Origin: Prevotella sp.
Lineage (GTDB): Bacteria; Bacteroidota; Bacteroidia; Bacteroidales; Bacteroidaceae
Length of the DNA: 64,000 bases
Assembly: GCA_017651265.1 (NCBI GenBank)
Contig: JAGCDO010000056.1
Coordinates: forward strand, 1-64,000
Reading direction: 5' to 3'
Part shown: positions 36,277 to 46,029 of the stretch, piece after piece
Layout: each line of letters starts with the position of its first letter
Numbering within the stretch: the first letter of the stretch is position 1
The notes under the pieces: generated by a model
The model's input: the letters and a program-made list of their open reading frames with translations, nothing else
What the model was told of the DNA's origin: nothing
Databases searched by the model: none
Program-made: the position numbers and the translations under genes

Positions 36277-39200
36277 ATGGAAAGACTAAAGAGATTCCTC
36301 ATGAGCATGACGCTCATCTTTGCGAGTACTATAATGTACGCGCAAGAGATTACGGGAACGGTGGTCGATGCAACTGGTGAGGCTGTGATCGGCGCCACAG
36401 TGATGGAGAAGGGAACCTCGAACGGTACGATTACCGATTTTGACGGAAACTTCAAATTGAAGGTGAGCGAGGGTGCAACACTTGTATTCTCCTACATTGG
36501 ATTCAGAACAGAGGAGTTACCAGCACAGCAGGGCATGAATGTAACGATGCAAGACAATGCAAAGGAACTGGCCGAGGTGGTGGTGGTAGGTTACCAGACC
36601 CAGCGTAAGGCCGACTTGACAGGTTCTGTATCGGTAGTGGAGACAAAAGACCTGAAGAGCTCATCCGACACCGACCCGATGCGAGCCTTACAAGGTAAGG
36701 TTCCGGGCATGACCATTACGAGCAATGGTTCACCAGTAGGCGCCGGTACGGTACGCATTCGTGGTATCGGTTCATTCAACTCTTCGCAGGATCCTCTCTT
36801 CGTGATCGACGGAGTGCCCACAACAACCAACCTGAACACCCTCAACATGAACGATATTGAGTCTATGCAGGTGTTGAAGGATGCTGCTTCAGCTTCTATC
36901 TACGGTAGCCGCGCTGCCAACGGTGTGATCATTATCACCACCCGTAGCGGAAAGAAGGGCGACAAGGTGAAGGTTGACTTCTCTGCCAGTCTGACTGCCC
37001 AGTTCTACAACTCTCAATCCATGATGAAACTGGCCAACACAAAGGAATATGCCACCTCAATGGCTCAAGCAGCCATGAACGACGGACTGGATCCTGAGCT
37101 GTATGCCAACAACTACGGTCTTACCCTGAATGCAGCTGCAGGTACTCCTATCAGTGCTTATGATCCCGCTTCAGGACAGATGCGCCAGTTCACCGTGAAC
37201 GGTCTTTACGACGGTTTCATCAATGCCAAGCGCACCATGCGTTTCAGCGATACCGACTGGCTGGAGCAGATCTCTCGCACAGGTTTCGCACAGCACTACG
37301 ACGTATCTATCTCTAATGCTACGGAAAAATCATCAGCTCTCTTCTCTTTCGGATACAAGAAGAACAATGGTATCCTGAAATACACCGACTTTGAGAGCTT
37401 CTCCGGTCGTATCAATACCAGCTACAAGGTGAACAAGATGATCACCATTGGCGAGAATGCTACGATTACTTATTCTAACCAGGTTGACTGTCAGCCATTG
37501 GAGAACGCACTGAAGATGTCGCCCACGGTTCCTGTCTATGAAGAGGACGGCGTTACCTTCTCGGGTCCCGTAGGTGGTATGAGTGACCGTCAGAACCCAC
37601 TTCGCGAGCTTTACCACAACCGCGACAACCGTTTGAAGATGTGGCGTATCTTTGGTAATGGCTACATCAATATTCAGCCTATCAAGGGTCTGACACTACG
37701 TTCAAACTTCGGTCTTGACTATTGGTCGGAGTATATTCACAGCGTGACCTACACATGGCATTCCGACGTGGTGAACAACTCAACACCATCGGCTAACCTC
37801 GGTGCCAAGAACTCAGTGAAGTGGACCTGGTCTAACACAGCTAACTATAATTTCGTACTTGGCGTGGATCATTCATTCATCCTGCTGGGTGGTATGGAAC
37901 TCCACAGAGACATTGAGGACAGGGCAAATGCTTACGCACAGATGTTCGCCCTTGAGAACTATGACTATATGTATCCCGATGCTGCCACAGGTACACAGCG
38001 TGCAGGCGGTATCCAGGAGGGCTACAATCTCGTTTCTTTCTTCGGAAAGGTTGACTATAACTGGAAGGATTTGCTGCTGGCTTCATTCACTATCCGTCAT
38101 GACGGATCAAGTAGGTTCGGTGCCAACAACCGCTATGGTACCTTCCCCGCAGCAACATTAGGTTACCGTATCTCACAGCACCTCGGACAAGACTGGATTG
38201 ATGATATCAAGGTACGTGCCTCTTGGGGACAGACTGGTAACCAGGCTATTTCCAACTATGCTCGCTACGGACTCTATGCTGCTACCTATGGTGGTGGACG
38301 TAATGAGTCAACAGCCTACGACCTCGCACTGGCTGGCAGTGGTATCTTCCCCTCTGGTTTCCGTGCTACACAGGCTCAGAACAACGATCTGAAATGGGAG
38401 ACCACCGAGCAGTGGAATGCAGGTCTTGACTTCACCCTTTTCAACAGCTCCGTCTATGGTACGTTCGATACATATATTAAAAAGGTAAAGGACATGCTCA
38501 TCAATCCTGCCTATCTGGGTTCGATGGGTGAAGGTGGTGCCAGCTGGCTCAACGGTCCTTCACTCCAGAACTGGGGTATGGAGCTCGCCCTTGGCTATCG
38601 TCACACCACAGCCTACGGTCTGAAGTACAACATCAACGGAAACCTCGACTTCTACCGCTCTAAGGTTACCTACCTGCCCGAGACAACAACCGGTTCGTAT
38701 GTACATACCGCCAAGGAGAACCTCGTAGAGTCTGGACATCCTTACGGCTCTATCGTAGGCTACGTGGTTGACGGTCTTTTCCAGAACCGTGAAGAAGTGC
38801 TGGCAAGCGGTCAGGAGAATGCCCGCGTGGGCGGTCTGAAGTATGCCGACCTCGATGGTAATGGTATCATCAACGAACAGGATCAGACTTGGATCTTCAA
38901 CCCGGTGCCCAACTTCTCTTGGGGTTTGAACGTGGAACTGAGCTACAAGAACTTCGACTTCAATATGTTCTGGCAGGGTGTTGCCGGTCAGGATGTGTAC
39001 AACGATCAGAAGTTCCAGACCGACTTCTACAGCATTACCGATGCAGGATCCAACAAGGGTAACCGTATGCTGGGAGCATGGACAACAGCCAATACCAGCA
39101 GTAGCATCCCAGCTCTGACAACCAACAATACAGGAAACGAAAACCGTGCTTCTACCTACTTCGTGGAGAACGGTTCCTATGCCAAGCTCCGTCAGGTGCA

Positions 39201-39387
39201 GATCGGCTATAACCTGTCGAACAGCCTTATCGAGAAGCTGAAGATGACAAGTGCACGCATCTATCTCTCTGGTCATAACCTGCTCACCCTGAAGAGTAGC
39301 AGTCTGACCTGCTCTGATCCTGAGAATCCTCGCTGGATGTATCCTAACAGCACCAGCATCACCTTCGGAATCCAGGCAAGCTTCTAA
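36277..39387 (+). CDS. SusC/RagA-type TonB-dependent receptor (fructan importer)
   Basis: 1036 aa outer-membrane beta-barrel. Signal peptide to about 22 (MYAQ), carboxypeptidase-like regulatory domain (about 23-100, ITGTVVDATGEAVIGATVME), TonB box/plug (KELAEVVVVGYQTQRKADLTGSV, then GTVRIRGIGS and PLFVIDGVP near 185), then the barrel. The C-terminus ends in the typical aromatic residue (QASF). It imports oligosaccharides with the adjacent SusD protein. Position and gene order equal the fructan locus of B. thetaiotaomicron. Confidence 0.95.
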   Translation: MERLKRFLMSMTLIFASTIMYAQEITGTVVDATGEAVIGATVMEKGTSNGTITDFDGNFKLKVSEGATLVFSYIGFRTEELPAQQGMNVTMQDNAKELAEVVVVGYQTQRKADLTGSVSVVETKDLKSSSDTDPMRALQGKVPGMTITSNGSPVGAGTVRIRGIGSFNSSQDPLFVIDGVPTTTNLNTLNMNDIESMQVLKDAASASIYGSRAANGVIIITTRSGKKGDKVKVDFSASLTAQFYNSQSMMKLANTKEYATSMAQAAMNDGLDPELYANNYGLTLNAAAGTPISAYDPASGQMRQFTVNGLYDGFINAKRTMRFSDTDWLEQISRTGFAQHYDVSISNATEKSSALFSFGYKKNNGILKYTDFESFSGRINTSYKVNKMITIGENATITYSNQVDCQPLENALKMSPTVPVYEEDGVTFSGPVGGMSDRQNPLRELYHNRDNRLKMWRIFGNGYINIQPIKGLTLRSNFGLDYWSEYIHSVTYTWHSDVVNNSTPSANLGAKNSVKWTWSNTANYNFVLGVDHSFILLGGMELHRDIEDRANAYAQMFALENYDYMYPDAATGTQRAGGIQEGYNLVSFFGKVDYNWKDLLLASFTIRHDGSSRFGANNRYGTFPAATLGYRISQHLGQDWIDDIKVRASWGQTGNQAISNYARYGLYAATYGGGRNESTAYDLALAGSGIFPSGFRATQAQNNDLKWETTEQWNAGLDFTLFNSSVYGTFDTYIKKVKDMLINPAYLGSMGEGGASWLNGPSLQNWGMELALGYRHTTAYGLKYNINGNLDFYRSKVTYLPETTTGSYVHTAKENLVESGHPYGSIVGYVVDGLFQNREEVLASGQENARVGGLKYADLDGNGIINEQDQTWIFNPVPNFSWGLNVELSYKNFDFNMFWQGVAGQDVYNDQKFQTDFYSITDAGSNKGNRMLGAWTTANTSSSIPALTTNNTGNENRASTYFVENGSYAKLRQVQIGYNLSNSLIEKLKMTSARIYLSGHNLLTLKSSSLTCSDPENPRWMYPNSTSITFGIQASF

Positions 39388-39455
39388 GAATTGAAGAATT
39401 AAAGGATTGAAGGATTAAAGAAGTTAAGAATAAAAGTTTTAATAGCAATATCATT

Positions 39456-41192
39456 ATGAAAACAATATATAAAGCAATATGTGCAGGTCTGATCGTTTGC
39501 GGAACGCTGACTTCTTGCAACGATTTCATCGATGTTGAGCCTAAGGGTGTCATCAGTGAGGATCTGGCTATGAGTCAGCCTGAAGAGATGGTAACGGCTG
39601 CCTATGCCAAGCTTGGCGACGACTGGTACACTTATCCGTTTAACCTCTGGCCTTATGCCGATGTTTCTTCCGACGATGCCATGAAGGGCGGCTCAGGAAC
39701 AACCGATACGAACTATCACTCTGTTGAGGTGTGGTCAACACTGACAGCATCTACCCCCGACCACATGGACGAGCTGTGGTATCACCTTTATTGCTCAGTG
39801 AGCCGTTGCAACCGTGCCTTGGTTTCTCTGGAGAACAACGAGACCATGGACGCAAAGACAAAGGCTATCCGCGAGGGTGAGGTTCGCTTCCTCCGTGCCC
39901 ATTTCTACTTCAAACTCGTCCAGCTCTGGAACCAGGTGCCTTGGATCGACGAGGAAGTATATAAGGTGCACTCTGAGGAGCAGACTCGTAACGACGAGTT
40001 CTCTCACGACGAGCTGATGCAGAAGATCGTGGCCGACTTTAAGGCCGCCTACGATGTGCTCCCTGTTTCACAGGCTGAAGGCGGTCGTGCCAATAAGATT
40101 GCTGCTGCAGCTTATCTGGCTAAGTGCTACCTGACCATGGCTTGGGGCGATGGCTATGAGGCCAACACAGGTGTGAGTCACATCAACAACCAGTATATGC
40201 AGGAAGTGCTGAAATATACCCAGGAGGTGAAGAACTCCCAGTATGGCTACCTCGAGGACTACGGTGATATCTTCCTTCCTGAGTACAAGAACTCCAAGGA
40301 GAGCGTGTTTGCCGTACAGCACTCCGACTATCAGGATGATAATACACTTTACGGACGAGGCAACTGGAGTAATATGCTGAATGGCTGCTGGGGAATGTGG
40401 TCGTGTGGATGGGACTTCCATAAGCCTACCCAGAATCTGGTGAACGCCTTCAAGACCAAAGACGGTCTGCCTATGTTCGACGACTATAACAAGGAGACGG
40501 CTTATCCTACCAATGGTGTGCCTAACGCACAGAAGTGGGATCCGCGCCTTTTCCATACAGTGGGTATTCCTACCTTCCCCTACAAATACGAGGTGGAATA
40601 TACCATGACCAAGGACAACTCGCGTAATCCTAACACCTATGGCTACTATGCTTCGCTGAAGGAGGTGCCGCAGCGCTCAAAGGGTGAGACCTTCGACAAC
40701 CCCTGGCAGGCTTTCGCCATGAACGACTACGTGTTCCGCTACACCGACGTGATGCTGATGCGTGCTGAGGCCCTCATCGAGACAGGTGCCTTGGAAGAGG
40801 CCCGCACCATTATCAACGATATCCGCAACCGTGCGAAGAACTCAGTAGCTAAGCACATCGCTTATGCAGCCGACCAGTGCGAGATTGCCCTTTATCCTAC
40901 CAGCTACTTCCAGGATAAGGAAACAGCCCGCAAGTGTCTGCAGTGGGAGCGCCGTCTGGAGCTCGCCATGGAGAGCAGTCGTTACTTTGACCTGCGCCGC
41001 TGGGGTATTGCCTCACAGACGCTGAACAATTTCTTCGAGAAAGAGAAAGACGTGTCTTACGACGGTCAGACTTATGCTCAGTACTACAAGGATGCCCACT
41101 TCACACCGGGCAAGAACGAGTACTTCCCGCTGCCTTACATCCAGCTCTACTATGTGCCTGGTCTCTACACCCAGAATAAGGGATACAATTAA
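39456..41192 (+). CDS. SusD/RagB-type glycan-binding lipoprotein
   Basis: 578 aa. Lipobox TLTSC (Cys near 24), N-terminal TPR-containing SusD half, and the C-terminal RagB segment with FRYTDVMLMRAEALIETG near 430 and KNEYFPLPYIQLYYVPGLYTQN-like ending. It forms the lid of the SusC transporter at the cell surface. It is 68 nt after susC, with a simple repeat (AATTGAAGAATTAAAGGATT type) in the gap. Confidence 0.95.
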   Translation: MKTIYKAICAGLIVCGTLTSCNDFIDVEPKGVISEDLAMSQPEEMVTAAYAKLGDDWYTYPFNLWPYADVSSDDAMKGGSGTTDTNYHSVEVWSTLTASTPDHMDELWYHLYCSVSRCNRALVSLENNETMDAKTKAIREGEVRFLRAHFYFKLVQLWNQVPWIDEEVYKVHSEEQTRNDEFSHDELMQKIVADFKAAYDVLPVSQAEGGRANKIAAAAYLAKCYLTMAWGDGYEANTGVSHINNQYMQEVLKYTQEVKNSQYGYLEDYGDIFLPEYKNSKESVFAVQHSDYQDDNTLYGRGNWSNMLNGCWGMWSCGWDFHKPTQNLVNAFKTKDGLPMFDDYNKETAYPTNGVPNAQKWDPRLFHTVGIPTFPYKYEVEYTMTKDNSRNPNTYGYYASLKEVPQRSKGETFDNPWQAFAMNDYVFRYTDVMLMRAEALIETGALEEARTIINDIRNRAKNSVAKHIAYAADQCEIALYPTSYFQDKETARKCLQWERRLELAMESSRYFDLRRWGIASQTLNNFFEKEKDVSYDGQTYAQYYKDAHFTPGKNEYFPLPYIQLYYVPGLYTQNKGYN

Positions 41193-41225
41193 ATTGAAAA
41201 TTGATAATTGAAAATTGATAATTGA

Positions 41226-42740
41226 TTGAAAATTGTAAGCGATATGAAAAAGTTATCATTCATTATATTAGCGATGTTCGCTCTTGTCCTGACCGCTTGT
41301 CAGGACAAGGACATCGACCGCGAGGATATGAAGCTTGCTGCCCCTGATGCAGCACAGATTACCGGTCAGCTCACTGGCGATGACTACACTTGGACATGGC
41401 CGTCTCAGAACAGCAGTATGCAGGTGGCTACTTACCGCAACGGAACACTCTCGTCGATCGAGACCGTCAGTGGCAACAGCTATATCCATAAGAACGTGCC
41501 CACAAATGTACCGTTTGAGTATGTATTCAAACTGACCGATGGCAGTAACTTCTCCACCGGTGTCATCAAGAACTATCTGCGCGAAGGTGCTACCAGCATC
41601 AGCGGCGTACAGATGAGTCAGGTTGACAAGGCTGGTGGCTATGATGCCTTGGTAGTATGGGACAAGGCTCCCGATGCTTCTTCCATCCAGTTCACCGCCA
41701 CCAATGGCAAGCGCACCATCAACGAGACACTCTCCGGTTCTACCACACAGTATGTCATCAACGACGTGGAGACAGGCGACACCTGGGAAGTGGCTTTGGT
41801 GGCCAAGAACGACAAGGGTACATCACTCTCTACAAAATCGTCACTCCGTATCGGTAAGACCGCTATCGGCTTCCTGAGCATCTATGCTACTCCCGAAGAG
41901 CTGGTTGAGCAGGGTGATGATGATGAGGCTTCAGCTTGGCTGTGGCTACACGAGACCTATCCTACTGCGCAGTTCGTGCCGTTTAGCAGCATTACCTCTG
42001 CCGACGCCGTTGAGCCGTACCGTGTGCTCTTCTGGCTGCGCGATCTGGAAGACGTGAACGAAAGCGACGTATGGAATATCCCGGCCGACGTAGAGGCTGC
42101 CACACCTATCATCAGGGAATGGTACAAGGAGGGCGGTTCACTGTTGCTCTGGAGTCATGCCACCGTATATGCCGGTCATCTGGGACGTATCAACCTCGAC
42201 GACATGAAGGGCAACGACCATGCCTTCGGCTTTGGTAGGGGCGGCATCAACAACGATGTATGGAAGATGGCTGTAGAGCTCAATCCCGACCATAAGTTCA
42301 AGAAGGACCACTCTTCGCATCCTATCTATAAAGGACTGGAAGTGGAGACCACTCCCGACACGAAGCTCATCGCCTTCAAGGGTCCGGGTTGGACAGAAGA
42401 CCACAACTGTCTGTACTTCAACCTGCCGAGTCTGTGGACCGGTATCGGTAATACCGATGAGGCTTGCTACACACAGTGTACCCAGACCTACGGCATCTAT
42501 CCGCTCGGCACTTGGGACAGTCAGATCTGGTGGGTTAGTCAGATGAATGTCTGGGAAGCTCAGCAGGGTAACACCGAGTTCAAGGGCACGCTCCTCTGTA
42601 TCGGTAACGGCGGCTGCGAGTTCTCTATGAAGAACGCCGATGGTACGCCCGACAAGAGTGCACACCCGAAGAACAATATCTATCAGGACAATGTGCTCAC
42701 ATTGGCTAAGAACAGTTTAGAGTATCTGAAGACAAGATAA
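41226..42740 (+). CDS. DUF4960 surface lipoprotein, SusE/F-position glycan-binding protein
   Basis: 504 aa. Lipobox LVLTAC (Cys near 18 counted from MKKLSF). Two fibronectin-like segments (about 40-210) and a C-terminal DUF4960 domain (about 215-504, containing SLLLWSHATVYAGHLGRINL). The equivalent gene of the B. thetaiotaomicron fructan locus has the same domain and binds fructan at the surface. The frame starts MKIVSDMKKLSF; the second Met (7th codon, 41244) is the likelier start of the signal peptide. A simple AATTGAAAATTGATAATTG repeat precedes it. Confidence 0.85.
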   Translation: MKIVSDMKKLSFIILAMFALVLTACQDKDIDREDMKLAAPDAAQITGQLTGDDYTWTWPSQNSSMQVATYRNGTLSSIETVSGNSYIHKNVPTNVPFEYVFKLTDGSNFSTGVIKNYLREGATSISGVQMSQVDKAGGYDALVVWDKAPDASSIQFTATNGKRTINETLSGSTTQYVINDVETGDTWEVALVAKNDKGTSLSTKSSLRIGKTAIGFLSIYATPEELVEQGDDDEASAWLWLHETYPTAQFVPFSSITSADAVEPYRVLFWLRDLEDVNESDVWNIPADVEAATPIIREWYKEGGSLLLWSHATVYAGHLGRINLDDMKGNDHAFGFGRGGINNDVWKMAVELNPDHKFKKDHSSHPIYKGLEVETTPDTKLIAFKGPGWTEDHNCLYFNLPSLWTGIGNTDEACYTQCTQTYGIYPLGTWDSQIWWVSQMNVWEAQQGNTEFKGTLLCIGNGGCEFSMKNADGTPDKSAHPKNNIYQDNVLTLAKNSLEYLKTR

Positions 42741-42750
42741 ACGAATCACA

Positions 42751-44310
42751 ATGAAAACAGACTTAAGAAAAGTACAGCACTGCCTCCTCACCCCTCTGAT
42801 GAGGGGAATGGGGGTGGCCCTGTTGCTCCTTTTCCTTGCCTGTTCGAAGGATGATCCGAAGCAGGACTATAACCCGCTGATTGATGATCCGAAGCCTGAA
42901 CAGCCGGCAACGCCCACTGAACAGCCTTCCCAGACCAGCTACAGCGAGCCATACCGTCCGCAGATTCACTTCACTCCTTCCAAGAACTGGATGAACGATC
43001 CCAACGGTATGGTATATGTGGATGGGACGTATCACCTGTTCTACCAGTATAATCCGCAGGGAAACGACTGGGGAAACATGTCGTGGGGTCACGCAACGTC
43101 AACCGATCTGATTCATTGGAAGGAGCAGGCTGTTGCCCTTACCCGCGATGAGTTAGGTGATGTGTTCTCGGGTTCTGCCGTTATCGACAAGAACAATACC
43201 GCTGGCTTTGGCGCAGGAGCGATGGTAGCTCTCTACACATCGGCTTCCGGCGCCCAGCAGCAGAGCATTGCCTATTCAACCGACGGCGGTAAGTCGTTTA
43301 CCCGCTACAGCGGTAATCCCGTCATCAGGAACAACGACGATAACCTGCGCGACCCGAAGGTGTTCTGGCATGCCGACTCCAAGCAATGGGTAATGGCGCT
43401 GGCCAAGGGCTGGATGAGAGGTGTAGCGTTCTATGGTTCCACCGACCTGAAGAGCTGGACGCATCTGAGTACCTTCGTGGTTGACCTCCCCGGACGACCC
43501 AGTCTGCAGTGGGAGTGTCCCGACCTCATCCAGTTCGGCAACAAGTGGGTGCTGCTGGTAAGCGTCAACCCTGGCGGTCCGATACTCGGCTCAGGCACCA
43601 TGTATTTCGTGGGTAGCTTCGACGGTAAGGAGTTCAAGGCCGATGCCCTCGACTATCCCCTCTGGCTCGACTACGGTATGGACAACTACGCAGGTGTTAC
43701 ATGGAGCAATACCGACAACCGTAAGATCATGATTGGTTGGATGAACAACTGGAACTATGCAGGAAATGTGCCCTGCTCACCTTGGCGGTCGGCTATGACC
43801 TTGCCTCGCGAGCTGAAGCTCACCGAGCTGAACGGCAAGCCCCTGCTCTGCTGTCCAGTGGTGAATGAAATCGACAAGATTGCCGGTCAGTGGCAGACTG
43901 TCAGCACCGATGCCTTACCACTCGATGCGAAGAAGTCGGCCTACCAGCTGCGCATTACTGTCAACATGGATCAGAACACCACCGTAACCCTCAGCAACGT
44001 TAACGACGAGAAGTTCGTGTTCGATGTCAATGCCTCTGATCGTTCCTTAACGGTACATCGCACCGCAGCGACAGGTAAGACCGATTTCAACGGCAGCTTC
44101 TCCATCCCATCGATGAAGGCTCCGCTGAATGTGGAAGGAAGCAGCGTGGTGATCGATCTGTTTGTCGACCAGTCGTCTGTGGAGCTCCTCACACAGGATG
44201 GAGCCATGTCGATGACGAATCTCGTCTTCCCGCAGTCCATCTACGATCACCTCTCGTTCTCCAACTCAAAGGGTAGTGCCCAGGTACGACCGCTGAGCAG
44301 GATATGGTAA
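42751..44310 (+). CDS. GH32 fructan hydrolase, surface lipoprotein
   Basis: 519 aa. Catalytic markers: nucleophile D83 in NWMNDPNGM, the RDP motif in LRDPKVFWH near 200 and the acid/base in QWECPDL near 255; C-terminal beta-sandwich from about 385. Lipobox LFLAC (Cys31) followed by SKDDPKQD suggests export to the cell surface, as for the endo-levanase at the same position in B. thetaiotaomicron. Odd: codons 11-24 of the signal peptide are encoded by a REP-like hairpin (42789-42820). Confidence 0.92.
   Translation: MKTDLRKVQHCLLTPLMRGMGVALLLLFLACSKDDPKQDYNPLIDDPKPEQPATPTEQPSQTSYSEPYRPQIHFTPSKNWMNDPNGMVYVDGTYHLFYQYNPQGNDWGNMSWGHATSTDLIHWKEQAVALTRDELGDVFSGSAVIDKNNTAGFGAGAMVALYTSASGAQQQSIAYSTDGGKSFTRYSGNPVIRNNDDNLRDPKVFWHADSKQWVMALAKGWMRGVAFYGSTDLKSWTHLSTFVVDLPGRPSLQWECPDLIQFGNKWVLLVSVNPGGPILGSGTMYFVGSFDGKEFKADALDYPLWLDYGMDNYAGVTWSNTDNRKIMIGWMNNWNYAGNVPCSPWRSAMTLPRELKLTELNGKPLLCCPVVNEIDKIAGQWQTVSTDALPLDAKKSAYQLRITVNMDQNTTVTLSNVNDEKFVFDVNASDRSLTVHRTAATGKTDFNGSFSIPSMKAPLNVEGSSVVIDLFVDQSSVELLTQDGAMSMTNLVFPQSIYDHLSFSNSKGSAQVRPLSRIW
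42789..42820 (+). repeat. REP-like hairpin inside the GH32 signal-peptide codons
   Basis: CCCCTC-TGAT-GAGGGG (42791-42806) with tail AATGGGGGTGGCCC, the same family as the intergenic elements at 21347 and 24282. Confidence 0.8.
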
Positions 44311-44340
44311 TATACACCGTAATCTATTAAAACGAACAAT

Positions 44341-46002
44341 ATGAAAAAATTGCTGATGATCTTAACCGTCATGCTGATGACGGTTACCGTGAAAGCCCAG
44401 GAAGTGCTCATTCTTGGCGACAATCACGCTATGCTGAAACTTGACCAGGGTAGGAAATACCTATTGCTACCCGTTCAGGAGAAGGAAGAAAACGCGGCTA
44501 TTGCCGTGATGGACGGAAGAAATGAAATGGTAAAAAGATTGAATGTTCGGCTCGCTGTGGACAAGGTGGACTACTTTGTCCCAGTGGAGCTGAAGGATGC
44601 CAAGCTGTTCGAAATCACCTTCCATGGCGACCGTCGTACGAAGGGTGCCATCAAGGATTTTGCCTGTTGGAAGGAGATGAAATACAGCGACTCCTTTGAC
44701 ACTACCAACCGCGAGCCCTTCCGTCCTCTTTACCACCACACACCCGTTTATGGCTGGATGAATGATCCGAATGGTATGTTCTATAAGGATGGCACCTGGC
44801 ATCTATACTACCAGTGGAACCCTTATGGCTCCATGTGGGAGAACATGACTTGGGGCCATTCCACCAGTCGTGACCTGATACATTGGGAGAGTCAGCCAAC
44901 AGCCATCGAAGCCGACTGGCTGGGTGCTATCTTCTCAGGCTCGTGTGTGACCAACGGAAACGATGTGGTGGCCTTCTATACCTCTGCCGGACAGAGTCAG
45001 GTGCAGTCGATGGCTGTATCGAAAGACAATGGACGGACATTCAAGAAGTACGAGGGGAACCCCGTCATCATCTCCGACAAACCCGACTTCCGCGACCCGA
45101 ACGTGTTCTGGTATGCCTCCACCAAGCGCTGGATCATGATTCTGGCTGTGGGACAGGAGATGCAGATCTATTCGTCGGCCGACCTCAAAGCATGGCAGTA
45201 CGAATCGTCATTCGGTCAGGAGTACGGCTGTCATGGTGGCGTGTGGGAATGTCCCGACCTGTTCCCTTTAAAACTGCAGAATTCCGAAAAGTGGGTGCTC
45301 ATCTGCAACATCAACCCCGGCGGACCGTTTGGGGGTAGTGCCACGCAGTATTTTGTAGGGAAGTTCGATGGTCATAAGTTCACCTGTGAGTCGATGCCGA
45401 AGGTAACGAAATGGCTCGACTATGGTAAGGACCACTATGCTACGGTGTCGTTCTATAACGCACCCGAAAACCGTCGTGTGGTACTGGCATGGATGTCTAA
45501 CTGGCAGTATGCCAACCAGGTACCCACCTTGCAGTTCCGCTCAGCCAACAGCATCCCCCGCGACCTCAGTCTGTTCCATTATGGTGAAGAGACTTATCTA
45601 AGTGCGGTGCCTTCCAAGGAGATGCTGGCTGCCCGTGGTGCCAAACTCAAGAAACCTGCCGAGGCTTGCGAGATTGTGGTCGATGTGAAAGGCTCTGCCG
45701 ATATTACCCTGTCGAACGCCAAGGGCGAGAAGGTGGTGATGAGCTACGATGCCCATCAGCAAACCTTCACCATGGACCGCACCAAGAGTGGCGATGTGTC
45801 GTTCAGCGAGCACTTCGCTTGCACCACCGAGGCGCCCACCTATGGCATCATCAAGCAATTGCGCCTCTTCATCGACCGCTGCAGCATCGAGGCTTTCGAT
45901 GCCGAAGGTAAGATGGTTATGACCAACCTCGTATTCCCCTCGGAACCTTATAATATAATAAAGGTGAAGGGCGGTAAGGCCACCATCTATGAGATTCAAT
46001 AA
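44341..46002 (+). CDS. GH32 fructan hydrolase, periplasmic, with N-terminal DUF4980
   Basis: 553 aa. Signal peptide to about residue 20 (TVKAQ, no lipobox), N-terminal beta-sandwich of DUF4980 type (20-115), then GH32: D142 in GWMNDPNGM, FRDPNVFWY near 258, VWECPDLF near 303; C-terminal sandwich from about 430. Predicted exo-acting fructosidase in the periplasm releasing fructose for the transporter and kinase encoded next. Confidence 0.93.
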   Translation: MKKLLMILTVMLMTVTVKAQEVLILGDNHAMLKLDQGRKYLLLPVQEKEENAAIAVMDGRNEMVKRLNVRLAVDKVDYFVPVELKDAKLFEITFHGDRRTKGAIKDFACWKEMKYSDSFDTTNREPFRPLYHHTPVYGWMNDPNGMFYKDGTWHLYYQWNPYGSMWENMTWGHSTSRDLIHWESQPTAIEADWLGAIFSGSCVTNGNDVVAFYTSAGQSQVQSMAVSKDNGRTFKKYEGNPVIISDKPDFRDPNVFWYASTKRWIMILAVGQEMQIYSSADLKAWQYESSFGQEYGCHGGVWECPDLFPLKLQNSEKWVLICNINPGGPFGGSATQYFVGKFDGHKFTCESMPKVTKWLDYGKDHYATVSFYNAPENRRVVLAWMSNWQYANQVPTLQFRSANSIPRDLSLFHYGEETYLSAVPSKEMLAARGAKLKKPAEACEIVVDVKGSADITLSNAKGEKVVMSYDAHQQTFTMDRTKSGDVSFSEHFACTTEAPTYGIIKQLRLFIDRCSIEAFDAEGKMVMTNLVFPSEPYNIIKVKGGKATIYEIQ

Positions 46003-46029
46003 ACGTCGAAATAACGAACAATCAAAATC

